Shown here piece by piece: positions 1-7,135 of a stretch of DNA of 13,548 nucleotides. This stretch comes from CAYYJM01 sp964471755 (GTDB taxonomy: Bacteria; Planctomycetota; Planctomycetia; Gemmatales; Gemmataceae). The notes under the pieces were generated by a model. That model did no database searches, had not been told where the DNA came from, and saw nothing but the letters and a program-made list of their open reading frames with translations. The position numbers were made by a program, and so were the translations under genes. The stretch spans positions 1 to 13,548 of the forward strand of contig CAYYJM010000176.1 of assembly GCA_964471755.1 (NCBI GenBank), written 5' to 3'. Each line of letters opens with the position of its first letter. The first letter of the stretch is position 1.

Positions 1-165
1 CGTCCCGCCGCCGCCCCACTTTTCCACGGGCGGCGGCGACACTCGGGAACCATTTGCCGGCCGCGCACGTCTCAAGGTCGTGAACGCCGCCTGGGACCCC
101 GCCTGGATGGCAGCAATCGCATCCGGATTTCGTTCGACCGGGCCCCCGGCCAGGGCGTAGGATGA
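1..165 (+). other. Unresolved left edge, possible 3' tail of an upstream gene
   Basis: Two plus-strand frames are open from the left edge: one closes at TAG 158-160 and the other at TGA 163-165. Each gives roughly 52-54 codons with no family motif I recognise, and third-position GC does not separate them. Either could be the end of a gene cut by the window edge, or the stretch could be non-coding. A TAGGAT hexamer at 158-163 could be a -10 element for the next gene, but no convincing -35 is spaced correctly. Confidence 0.2.
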
Positions 166-238
166 AGTGCGACGGTGCGCCGCAGCGCAGGCCCACGTCA
201 TTCGATTCCACCCGCAGTTCTTTCAGGGAGATTCTCGC

Positions 239-1969
239 ATGGCCTCATCCCCGCGTCGTGGTGCCGGCCTGGTCCGGCTCACCGTCGGACTGATGCTGGG
301 CGGCCTCGCATTACTGGCGGCCACCCCGGTACCGGCTCAGCCTGCCAAGACCGCGCCCGTCGCGCCCCCCGAACCCTTCATCCACGTTCCGGCCAACAAA
401 ACCCAGGAACTGGTAGAAATCAGCCAGCTCATCAACACCCACCTGGAGAATTCCTGGAAGGCGAACAAGGCGACCCCCGCTCGCTACGTCGATGACTTCG
501 AGTTCATCCGCCGTGCTTCACTCGACATCATCGGCCGAATCGCGAAGCCCAGCGAAATCGCTCGCTACCTGGCCGACCCCCCGACGACCCGCCGCTCCCT
601 GCTCGTCGATCGCTTGCTGGCCTCGGAGGAGTACGCCGATCACTGGTCCGAACTGTGGGCCAACTGGCTCCTGTCGCGGGCCGGCGTCTTCGGTCGCGGC
701 ATGTACCACAAGCAGACAGCCGACTGGCTCCGCGATCAGTTCGCACTGAACAAGCCGTATCACCTGATGGTCAAGGACCTGCTCACCGCGGTTGGCAAGA
801 ACACCGATAGCGGCAACGGCGCGGTCAACTTCATCATGGCCCACATGGGCGAAATGACTCCGGCTCCGCGTCGGGCCGAGGAGGGGCAGTTCGAGATGGT
901 GCCGATCACCTCGCGCATCACCCGGCTCTTCCTCGGCGTCCAGGTGCAGTGTGCCCAGTGTCACGACCATCCGTTCACCGAGACCATCAAGCAGAAGCAC
1001 TTCTGGGGCATCAACGCTTACCTGCGACAGGTCGAGCGAGTCGGCGTCCTGCCGCAGCGGCGTCAGGACGCCCTGGGGCCTCTTGAGCTGAAGGACAACC
1101 CGCAGACCAACCTCCGGGCGGTTGTCTTCTACGAGAAACGGAACGGCGTCGTGCTTCAGACCAAGGCCGAGTTTCTGCCGGCTGGCGAGGAAGAACGCGG
1201 TCGCAAGATGAATCCGGAGGCCACCGGCTTGGCCCGTCGCGCGGAACTGGCCAACGCTCTGGTCGATCATCCGAACTTCCCCAAGGCGATCGTCAACCGC
1301 ATGTGGGGCCAGTTCTTTGGCCGGGGCATCGTCAATCCCATCGACGACTTCAACGACAACAACCAGCCGGCCCACCCGGAATTGTTCGAGGAGGTTTCGT
1401 CGCGCTTCAAGAACTACAACTTCGACCTCAAGAAACTCATCCGCTGGATCACGCACAGCAAGGCGTATCACCTGGCTGCCGTGGCCAACGAGACGAACGA
1501 CAAGCCGGAGCGCGAGGTTCTCTTTAGCCGCATGATCCTGAAGTCGATGACGCCGGAACAGCTCTATCGTTCCCTGGAGATGGCCACCACCGGTGGCAAG
1601 GGGGAGAATGAACGTCGGACGCGCTGGCTCGACAGCCTGGTCGCCAACTTCGGCGACGATGAGGGGAACGAGGTCAACTTCAACGGCACCGTCGTTCAGG
1701 CCCTGCTACTGATGAACGGCAACGACCTTCACAACGCCGTCATCGATCCGAAGGGGACCGTGGCCAACGTGATGAAGACGGCCCGGAATCCCGATACGGT
1801 CATCACGGAACTGTACCTGACGACCCTCAACCGACGACCGACGCCGAAGGAACTGCAAAGCATCAAGTCGAAGTTCCAGATGCGCGTCCCGGACAAGAAC
1901 AAGGAGGCTCCGTTCCAGGATCTCTTCTGGGCACTACTCAATAGCAACGAGTTCATGCTCAACCACTGA
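239..1969 (+). CDS. Secreted DUF1549/DUF1553 (PSCyt2/PSD1) planctomycete protein
   Basis: Protein of 576 residues, exported and likely periplasmic. The ATG at 239 is chosen because AGGGAG (225-230) lies 8 bases upstream and a signal peptide follows at once: basic residues 6-13, a hydrophobic stretch to about 29, and a probable cut after Ala33. An upstream in-frame GTG at 167 would add 24 residues ahead of the signal and is less likely. The first half carries the DUF1549 pattern (RRASLDIIGR near 90-100, then the c-type-like CAQCHDHP at 238-245). The second half carries DUF1553 (from about 340, NRMWGQFFGRGIVNPIDDF). These domains are abundant in Planctomycetes, often beside a DUF1501 gene, and their biochemical role is unknown. 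The CXXCH could bind haem, but no separate cytochrome domain is visible. The protein is compact compared with many 800-1000-residue relatives. No DUF1501 partner lies downstream. Confidence 0.9.
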   Translation: MASSPRRGAGLVRLTVGLMLGGLALLAATPVPAQPAKTAPVAPPEPFIHVPANKTQELVEISQLINTHLENSWKANKATPARYVDDFEFIRRASLDIIGRIAKPSEIARYLADPPTTRRSLLVDRLLASEEYADHWSELWANWLLSRAGVFGRGMYHKQTADWLRDQFALNKPYHLMVKDLLTAVGKNTDSGNGAVNFIMAHMGEMTPAPRRAEEGQFEMVPITSRITRLFLGVQVQCAQCHDHPFTETIKQKHFWGINAYLRQVERVGVLPQRRQDALGPLELKDNPQTNLRAVVFYEKRNGVVLQTKAEFLPAGEEERGRKMNPEATGLARRAELANALVDHPNFPKAIVNRMWGQFFGRGIVNPIDDFNDNNQPAHPELFEEVSSRFKNYNFDLKKLIRWITHSKAYHLAAVANETNDKPEREVLFSRMILKSMTPEQLYRSLEMATTGGKGENERRTRWLDSLVANFGDDEGNEVNFNGTVVQALLLMNGNDLHNAVIDPKGTVANVMKTARNPDTVITELYLTTLNRRPTPKELQSIKSKFQMRVPDKNKEAPFQDLFWALLNSNEFMLNH

Positions 1970-2002
1970 GAGATTGTCCTGGAAGCCAACCTCCCGCGCG
2001 GT

Positions 2003-2125
2003 GTCAGTGCCGCGCACGCAGCGAGGCCGCAGGCCGAGCGAAGTAAGCGTGTCTTGACCTGAAGTGTAGGTCTTGGTGCGCTTACTTCGCTCGGCCTGCG
2101 GCCTCGCTGCGTGCGCGGCTCTGAC
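2003..2125. repeat. Long near-perfect inverted repeat between convergent genes
   Basis: The left arm (2003-2049) and right arm (2079-2125) are 47 bases each and reverse-complementary except for one mismatch near the outer end (T2008 against its partner in the right arm). The 29-base centre contains a further stem, GACCT (2056-2060) with AGGTC (2068-2072), around loop 2061-2067. Each arm also contains GGCC-GCA-GGCC, so smaller palindromes are nested inside. It sits between the stop of the DUF1549/DUF1553 gene (1969) and the stop of the LarA-like gene (2176), where it could end transcription from both sides. It could also be a dispersed, REP- or MITE-like palindromic element. There is no T-run typical of an intrinsic terminator. 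Confidence 0.9.
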
Positions 2126-2175
2126 GGACCTTCGACCGGCGCGGAATCAAGGCGGGCCGGCACGGCGAGTGCGTC

Positions 2176-3450
2176 TCAGGGCCCAAACCGCTCTCGCGTT
2201 CCCCACAGGCCCGCTCCGGGGTGGGCCGTGAAGTAGATCTCCTCGCCATCGACCTCGTTCCAGCCCTCGCGGAGCGTCTCGACCCGATAACGACGCGTCA
2301 GTTCGGCCAGGTTGCCGAACTCGAAGCCGACACCGGTGATCTCTTTCTCGGTAAGCCGACCCGGAGCGTAGGTGATGCGGAACCGGCCCTCGCTGGAACC
2401 GTGGATCAGATGCGCTGCCGCCGACAGATTCGCGGCCAGGTGCGGATGGTTCGCCACGGCCGCCAGCGTCGCAGGCGTGCCGCGATAGCCGAACTCGCGG
2501 ATCAGGGCGTCAATCTCCCGGTCCTCGCCGAAGATGCCGACGTTCGGAGCCAGGACGATCAGTTCGCCGCCGTCAGCGATCGCCATGCGCGTCCGGTAGA
2601 TGGCCTTGTTCCCCAGCCAGGTACTCTTGAACTTGGCCGGGTCGAGGTGGACGACGACCTTGCTCGGAGCCCGGTCCAGCGGCGTCAGATTGACCGCCCG
2701 CGACAGCTCCGCTCCGAGACGGAAACACTCCGTATCGTTGCCGGCAAAGAGACCGTTCGTCGCCAGCTTCCCGTCGCGGGTGTAGCTCCGCACCGTGAGC
2801 AGGTAGATCAGGGGCAGCCGGCTCAGATACCGCTGGGCGGCCCAGTCGAGCAGTTCGCGCACCGGCGTCTGAGCCCGACCCATGATCCGTTCCATGCCGT
2901 GGACCGCGCCGAGCCAGTGCGACTTGTGCAGCAGATCGGGACCGCCACAGCCGACGAGAATGTTCTTGACGTGGTTGGCGATGCCGATCACCTCGTGCGG
3001 CACGAGTTGGCCGACGGAGAGGATCGCGTCCCACGGCGTATCGAGCAGATGCTTGCTGACCCAGACCTCGGCCGACGTCCGCACCTTCCCCTCGGAGAGC
3101 TTCTCGATCACGTCCTGCGGCACGTCGCCCAGACGTTCGACATGATTTCGCCAGTGATGCACGAGAAAGGCCGAATCGGGGATACCCGGATACATCTTCG
3201 CCCGCTCGGCGGCGGTCATCTCGTCGTGCGTTCCGAGAGCTGGCAGGACGGCGACCTCGGCCCGGCCGTGAAGCTTCCGATAGAGCTCGCACGTCAGCGG
3301 CCCGGCTCCGGAATCGGAGCGGGTGATGTCCGGCGGCACGAGCAGGACACGGCGGAGTGGGCCAAGCTGGGCCAGCAGCGAATCGACGAGTTCTCCCTGG
3401 CGACCATCAGTCAGGACCGTCGTCGGCGATCCCTCGGCGAAGTAGAGCAT
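2176..3450 (-). CDS. LarA-like nickel-pincer enzyme (lactate racemase family, DUF2088)
   Basis: Protein of 424 residues, about the length of LarA. The ATG at 3450 follows a strong AGGAGG with 6 bases between. The open frame runs on upstream through the antisense of gnd, but that part has no such signal. Family marks are DITR (41-44, the N-terminal D-x-TR region), GTHDEM (73-78, His75), and a core PHEVIGIANHVKNILVG (151-167) in which His152 and Lys162 are candidates for the residues that hold the nickel pincer cofactor. His175 and His178 follow. Family members racemise or epimerise 2-hydroxyacids using a pyridinium nickel cofactor made by LarB, LarE and LarC; none of these is encoded here. The core differs from the usual HxxxGFSGGRK wording of true lactate racemase, so the substrate may be another hydroxyacid or sugar acid. 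It shares an 84-base divergent region with gnd, which may mean joint control in sugar-acid metabolism (inference). Confidence 0.8.
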   Translation of the reverse strand: MLYFAEGSPTTVLTDGRQGELVDSLLAQLGPLRRVLLVPPDITRSDSGAGPLTCELYRKLHGRAEVAVLPALGTHDEMTAAERAKMYPGIPDSAFLVHHWRNHVERLGDVPQDVIEKLSEGKVRTSAEVWVSKHLLDTPWDAILSVGQLVPHEVIGIANHVKNILVGCGGPDLLHKSHWLGAVHGMERIMGRAQTPVRELLDWAAQRYLSRLPLIYLLTVRSYTRDGKLATNGLFAGNDTECFRLGAELSRAVNLTPLDRAPSKVVVHLDPAKFKSTWLGNKAIYRTRMAIADGGELIVLAPNVGIFGEDREIDALIREFGYRGTPATLAAVANHPHLAANLSAAAHLIHGSSEGRFRITYAPGRLTEKEITGVGFEFGNLAELTRRYRVETLREGWNEVDGEEIYFTAHPGAGLWGTRERFGP

Positions 3451-3471
3451 GGCGGACCTCCTCTCGCCATC

Positions 3472-3477
3472 TACAAT
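3472..3477 (+). promoter_or_regulatory. Possible -10 element for gnd in the divergent region
   Basis: TACAAT at 3472-3477 is one base from the TATAAT consensus and lies 57 bases before the gnd start, in the 84-base gap shared with the divergent LarA-like gene. No good -35 is found at the right distance. A small hairpin, GGGAC (3491-3495) with GTCCC (3500-3504), lies in the gnd leader just before its ribosome site. Confidence 0.25.
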
Positions 3478-3534
3478 ACCGAGAATGCCGGGGACTGTCG
3501 TCCCTGTCGATTCGATCCCGGAGGAGTTTGCGCG

Positions 3535-4980
3535 ATGAGTACCGCGGACATCGGCCTGATCGGCCTCGCCGTGATGGGCGAGAACCTCGTCCTGAATGTC
3601 GAGAGCCGAGGCTACACCGTGGCCGTGTTCAACCGCACGACCAGCCGCGTCGCCGGTCGGGCGAAGGGCAAGAAAATCGTCGGCACGCACAGTCTGAAAG
3701 ACCTCGTCGCCCAGCTGAAGCGGCCACGCAAGGTCATGATCATGGTCAAGGCAGGTCCCGCAGTCGATGCGGTGATCCAGGAAGTGGCCCCACTTCTGGA
3801 ACCGGGCGACATCCTCATTGACGGTGGCAACACGCACTACCCGGACACGACGCGGCGCTGCCAGGAGATGAAGGCGCGCGGTCTGCTCTACGTCGGTACC
3901 GGCGTCTCCGGCGGCGAGGAAGGCGCGCTGTGGGGGCCGTCGATCATGCCGGGCGGCGACCCGGCCGCCTGGCCGCACGTCAAGCCGATCTTCCAGGCCA
4001 TCGCCGCCAAGGTGGACGGCGACGTACCCTGCTGCGACTGGGTCGGCCCCGAGGGGGCCGGCCACTACGTCAAGATGGTCCACAACGGCATCGAGTACGG
4101 CGACATCCAGCTGATCTGCGAGGCGTACCACCTGCTGAGTGCCGTGCCGGGCCTGACCGCGGACGATCTACAGCAGGTCTTCTCGTTCTGGAACAAGGGC
4201 CGGCTCGACAGCTACCTGATTGAGATCACGCGCGACATCTTCGGTTACAAGGACCCCGAGACGGGTCGGCCGCTCGTCGAGCTGATCCTGGACACGGCCG
4301 GCCAGAAGGGCACCGGCAAGTGGACGGTCAACTCCGCCCTCGACCTCGCCGTGCCGCTCACGCTCATCGCCGAGGCCGTCTTCTCACGGTGTCTGTCGGC
4401 TCAGAAGGACGAGCGCGTCAAGGCGTCGAAGGTTCTCGCCGGTGGGCCGAAGCCGACGTACAACGGCGACAAGCAGCGCTACATCGAGGACGTGGAGGCG
4501 GCCCTGTACGCGAGCAAGATCTGCTCGTACGCCCAGGGTTTCGCCCTGATGCGGGCGATGGGGCAGGACGCCAACTGGGTGATCAACAACGGCGGCATCG
4601 CCCTGATGTGGCGCGGCGGCTGCATCATCCGCAGCGTCTTCCTGGGCAAGATCAAGGAGGCGTTCGACCGCGACCCGAAGCTGCCGAACCTGCTGGTCGA
4701 TCCGTTCTTCGCTGCTCAGGTGCAGCAGTGCAGCGAGGGCTGGCGGCGCGCCGTCGCGTCTGGCGTCATGAACGGCATCCCGCTGCCGGCGATGTCGTCG
4801 GCCCTGGCCTACTTCGATGGCTACCGCTGCGAGCGTCTGCCGGCGAACCTGCTCCAGGCTCAGCGTGACTACTTCGGCGCGCACACCTACGAGCGAACGG
4901 ACAGGCCGCGCGGCCAGTTCTTCCACACGAACTGGACCGGCCGTGGCGGCACGACGGCAAGCACGACCTACAACGCGTGA
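3535..4980 (+). CDS. gnd: 6-phosphogluconate dehydrogenase, decarboxylating
   Basis: Cytoplasmic enzyme of 481 residues that oxidises and decarboxylates 6-phosphogluconate to ribulose 5-phosphate with NADP+ in the pentose phosphate pathway. The ATG at 3535 has GGAGGAG ending 8 bases upstream. The open frame extends far upstream, but only as antisense of the LarA-like gene. The N-terminal Rossmann domain shows GLAVMG (10-15) and NRTTSR (about 34-39, consistent with NADP preference). The catalytic stretch KMVHNGIEYGD (180-190) supplies Lys180, His183, Asn184 and Glu187, matching Lys183, His186, Asn187 and Glu190 of the sheep enzyme. GTGKWT and the C-terminal tail FFHTNWTGRGG are typical of the long, homodimeric form. 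It is single-copy here, with no zwf or pgl beside it. It ends 18 bases from the convergent methyltransferase, with a weak GTGAC/GTCAC inverted repeat (4977-4991) over the stop codon. Confidence 0.96.
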   Translation: MSTADIGLIGLAVMGENLVLNVESRGYTVAVFNRTTSRVAGRAKGKKIVGTHSLKDLVAQLKRPRKVMIMVKAGPAVDAVIQEVAPLLEPGDILIDGGNTHYPDTTRRCQEMKARGLLYVGTGVSGGEEGALWGPSIMPGGDPAAWPHVKPIFQAIAAKVDGDVPCCDWVGPEGAGHYVKMVHNGIEYGDIQLICEAYHLLSAVPGLTADDLQQVFSFWNKGRLDSYLIEITRDIFGYKDPETGRPLVELILDTAGQKGTGKWTVNSALDLAVPLTLIAEAVFSRCLSAQKDERVKASKVLAGGPKPTYNGDKQRYIEDVEAALYASKICSYAQGFALMRAMGQDANWVINNGGIALMWRGGCIIRSVFLGKIKEAFDRDPKLPNLLVDPFFAAQVQQCSEGWRRAVASGVMNGIPLPAMSSALAYFDGYRCERLPANLLQAQRDYFGAHTYERTDRPRGQFFHTNWTGRGGTTASTTYNA

Positions 4981-4998
4981 CCTGGAGTCACCCAAGGT

Positions 4999-5811
4999 TC
5001 ACGATCGGGCCGCCGCGATGAGGAATCCGTAGGCCCGAAGTGCCGGCAGACACCACGACGCAGCGAGGCGACCATCGGCCGCCAGCGAGATCGGCCGGAC
5101 CTCGCGCACCTCGAATCCGACGCGGCGAAGCAGACCGACGATTTCGCTGCGGGTGAAGAGGTGCAGCACCAGGCCGGCCACGCCCTGATGCACCGGCATG
5201 CGATGGTCACCGCGTTCCAGGTCGGCATCGCGCCAGCCGAGCGCGTCGGCGAGGAGCCAGCTCCGGCCGGAGCCGTCGTGCAGTCGCCACCAGCGATTGT
5301 GGACGTGCAGGATGAACACGCCACCGGGTCGCAGAACGCGACAGGCTTCGCGCAGGGCCGCCTCGCGATTCGCCGAGCCGCGGATCATGCCCAAAGTGCT
5401 GAACAGACAGGCGGCGTACTCAAAGCTCGTCGAAGGGACATTTCCCAGGTCCGCCAGGTTTCCCGCAACCCATTCCAGGGCCAGACCCGCCTCGGCCGAC
5501 TTCTCCCGAGCGACGCGCAGCATCTCCGGTGACAGATCGATGCCAGTGCCGGTGAAGCCGAGAGGAGCGAGCGTTCGCAGGAGTCGGCCGGTGCCGCAGC
5601 CGAGGTCCACCAGGCGGCCCGGCGTCGGGCAGTGTTCGCGCACGAAGGCGACGTCCAGGTGAAACAGCGACGAGCCGGCCAGGCTCGCATCGTAGCCGGC
5701 GGCCAGTTCCGGCGAGTGCAGGTAGTCCCACAGACCGCAATCGACGCCGGGGGGCAACTGCCAGTCCGGAGGTGGAGATTTCGTCGCTTTTTCGTTTGCC
5801 GGCTCGCTCAT
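4999..5811 (-). CDS. Class I SAM-dependent methyltransferase
   Basis: Protein of 270 residues, cytoplasmic. Motif I, VDLGCGTG (68-75), and the following acidic motif GIDLS (90-94, Asp92 to bind the ribose of SAM) mark a class I Rossmann methyltransferase of the Methyltransf_11/25 type. A later LREACRVLRPGGVFILHVHN region is the usual beta-5 area. The substrate cannot be told from sequence; the overall look is of small-molecule methyltransferases. The ATG at 5811 is chosen, with AGGA 9 bases upstream; a GTG at 5835 would add 8 residues. It is divergent from the membrane-protein gene at 5853, whose likely promoter overlaps the first codons of this gene, and convergent with gnd. Confidence 0.85.
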   Translation of the reverse strand: MSEPANEKATKSPPPDWQLPPGVDCGLWDYLHSPELAAGYDASLAGSSLFHLDVAFVREHCPTPGRLVDLGCGTGRLLRTLAPLGFTGTGIDLSPEMLRVAREKSAEAGLALEWVAGNLADLGNVPSTSFEYAACLFSTLGMIRGSANREAALREACRVLRPGGVFILHVHNRWWRLHDGSGRSWLLADALGWRDADLERGDHRMPVHQGVAGLVLHLFTRSEIVGLLRRVGFEVREVRPISLAADGRLAASWCLPALRAYGFLIAAARS

Positions 5812-5824
5812 CGAGGTGTATCCT
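5796..5824 (+). promoter_or_regulatory. Candidate sigma-70-type promoter for the 5853 gene
   Basis: TTGCCG (5796-5801) and TATCCT (5819-5824) are separated by 17 bases, each matching 4 of 6 consensus positions, and end 28 bases before the ATG at 5853. The elements fall inside the first codons and leader of the divergent methyltransferase. The same TATCCT hexamer occurs in the other candidate promoter at 6860. This is pattern matching only. Confidence 0.3.
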
Positions 5825-5852
5825 GCTCGCACCACTTCGTGGAGGAGACATC

Positions 5853-6494
5853 ATGCCCAATGTCCGCTGGGAAGACGGTCAACGTCTGGAGTCCTGGGCC
5901 GGTGAACTGCGTGTCAATCTGCTGCGCTGCCTTGCCCTGATCGTGTTCTACGTCTACCACCTCGTCAACGTCTACGTTCTGCGCGATGCGACCATCACGC
6001 CACGCTACCACTTCCTGGTCAGCCTGGCCTTCTTCCTCTGGTCCCTCTTCGCCGTCGCGCTGTACCACACCCTGGTTCAACGCTACGTCCCGGTCTGGCT
6101 GAAGTTCTTCGCCGTGAGCATGGACCTGGCATTCATCACCATCCTGTGCATACTGCATCCGGCCGGGCCGAGGAGTCCGCTGATGCTCCTCTACTTCCTG
6201 GTGATCGCCTCGGCCCCGCTGCGGCTGTCCCTGGGCCTGGTCTACGTCGCGACCCTCGGCGCGGTCGCCGGAGCAGCGATTGTCCTGGGCCAGTGGGTCT
6301 TCATCGCCCAGGGGACGGAGGCCTACTTCAGCGATCAAAACGGCGTCCGGATCAGTGTCCAGAGCGAGATTCTCTTCGTCCTCAGCCTCCTGACCAGCGG
6401 CCTGTTCGCGGGACAGCTGGTACGGCAGACGCACCGACTCGTCTCTGGCTACGCCGTCGAGGTTCACGAGGTCGCCCGGGAGGTGCAGCAATGA
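5853..6494 (+). CDS. Six-span membrane protein resembling a sensor input domain
   Basis: Protein of 213 residues with about six hydrophobic segments (near 22-42, 54-73, 84-103, 108-122, 125-147 and 168-188), then a short amphipathic, heptad-like tail rich in Val, Glu and Arg (about 190-213). The ATG at 5853 is fixed by GGAGGAG (5841-5847) 5 bases upstream. The arrangement of several spans followed by a short coiled coil looks like the membrane input half of a histidine kinase or cyclase, but no catalytic domain follows: the frame stops inside the ATGA overlap with the next gene. I do not recognise a named family. Overlap with the zinc-ribbon gene suggests translational coupling and a shared complex (inference). 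Confidence 0.8.
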   Translation: MPNVRWEDGQRLESWAGELRVNLLRCLALIVFYVYHLVNVYVLRDATITPRYHFLVSLAFFLWSLFAVALYHTLVQRYVPVWLKFFAVSMDLAFITILCILHPAGPRSPLMLLYFLVIASAPLRLSLGLVYVATLGAVAGAAIVLGQWVFIAQGTEAYFSDQNGVRISVQSEILFVLSLLTSGLFAGQLVRQTHRLVSGYAVEVHEVAREVQQ

Positions 6495-6793
6495 CCGAAC
6501 TGATCACGTGCCCGTCGTGCCAGACCCAGTTGCACGTCCCGCCCGGGACGGAGGCCGAGAGCTACACCTGCCCGCGCTGTCTGGCCGTGATCAAGCCCGG
6601 TCCGACGACGCCGACCGGCATCACCACCGCTTCAAAGCGGAACGGCCTCGACGTCGATGTCGCCCAGGATCAGCAACAGGTCGGGTGGTTCCGCATCACG
6701 CTCCTGGTCCTGGGGATCTTCGCTCTGGTCGTGTTCCTTTTCCTGCTCGCCGTCTGTGCGCCCGGAAGGGGGGGATCAATAGGCCATCCTTGA
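6491..6793 (+). CDS. Zinc-ribbon, C-terminally anchored small membrane protein
   Basis: Protein of 100 residues. Its ATG overlaps the previous stop (ATGA, 6491-6494). The N-terminus is a zinc ribbon with CPSC (7-10) and CPRC (27-30), similar to MJ0042-type finger domains common at the start of planctomycete proteins. A polar linker rich in Thr and Pro follows, then one strongly hydrophobic span (about 68-89) ending at a Cys and a short Gly/Arg tail. The expected topology is a cytoplasmic zinc ribbon held by a tail anchor. Function unknown; overlap with the six-span protein suggests they act together. Confidence 0.75.
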   Translation: MTELITCPSCQTQLHVPPGTEAESYTCPRCLAVIKPGPTTPTGITTASKRNGLDVDVAQDQQQVGWFRITLLVLGIFALVVFLFLLAVCAPGRGGSIGHP

Positions 6794-6835
6794 GGCCGAG
6801 GAACCTCGTGGCGACCTGACACTCCGCATCCCGGC

Positions 6836-6865
6836 TTGTTCCCGAACCGACTCCTGGCGTATCCT
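6836..6865 (+). promoter_or_regulatory. Candidate promoter ahead of the radical SAM/Lgt-like block
   Basis: TTGTTC (6836-6841) and TATCCT (6860-6865) are 18 bases apart, about 48 bases before the ATG at 6914. They lie in the only sizeable gap (6794-6913) of this plus-strand run, so they may begin a separate transcript for 6914-9330. No clear terminator for the preceding gene pair is seen in the gap. Confidence 0.35.
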
Positions 6866-6913
6866 GTGGTCGTGAGGAGGGAGCCTCAAACCACGGAACA
6901 CGAGGGACCTGAC

Positions 6914-7117
6914 ATGTCGCCCGTTCCATCGTCGCGCGATTTGAGCCAGTCCAAGACCCAGCCGGCATCCGCGACTCTGCTGTTTCGCGGCTTCCGAGAA
7001 CGGCTGCAGCGGGCCACCCGAGGGCCTTTCCTGGCCTGCCTCTGGCTCCTGCTGAGCATCGGCCTGATCGTCGTCACCGTCCTGTTTTTCGGCCTGGCCT
7101 GTAAAAGCCCTCAATGA
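6914..7117 (+). CDS. Small single-span membrane protein
   Basis: Protein of 67 residues. The ATG at 6914 has GAGGG (6902-6906) 7 bases upstream; a longer reading from 6836 would run through the leader and is not favoured. The first 40 residues are polar and basic (RGFRERLQRATRG), followed by one hydrophobic span (about 42-62) and the tail ACKSPQ. The basic residues before the span suggest a cytoplasmic N-terminus. I know no family. It ends 18 bases before the radical SAM gene, so it is probably in the same operon and could be a small partner or anchor for it. Confidence 0.65.
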   Translation: MSPVPSSRDLSQSKTQPASATLLFRGFRERLQRATRGPFLACLWLLLSIGLIVVTVLFFGLACKSPQ

Positions 7118-7135
7118 TGCACCCGGATCCACGCC

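Noticed and set aside
2221..3534. Long open plus-strand frame upstream of and in frame with gnd
   Set aside because: It is antisense to the LarA-like gene, low in family features, and gnd has its own strong ribosome site and standard N-terminus at 3535. High GC makes long antisense frames common.
3451..4131. Minus-strand extension of the LarA-like frame across the start of gnd
   Set aside because: It has no family resemblance and lies antisense to the conserved gnd Rossmann domain. The ATG at 3450 has an ideal AGGAGG site and gives the usual LarA length.
4977..4991. GTGAC/GTCAC inverted repeat at the gnd stop as a terminator
   Set aside because: The stem is only 5 bases with no T-run, so it is too weak to call.
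6914..7117. Small membrane protein as a lipoprotein
   Set aside because: The only candidate Cys is at the C-terminal end of the span and the preceding residues (GLA) do not fit a lipobox, which must be in an N-terminal signal.
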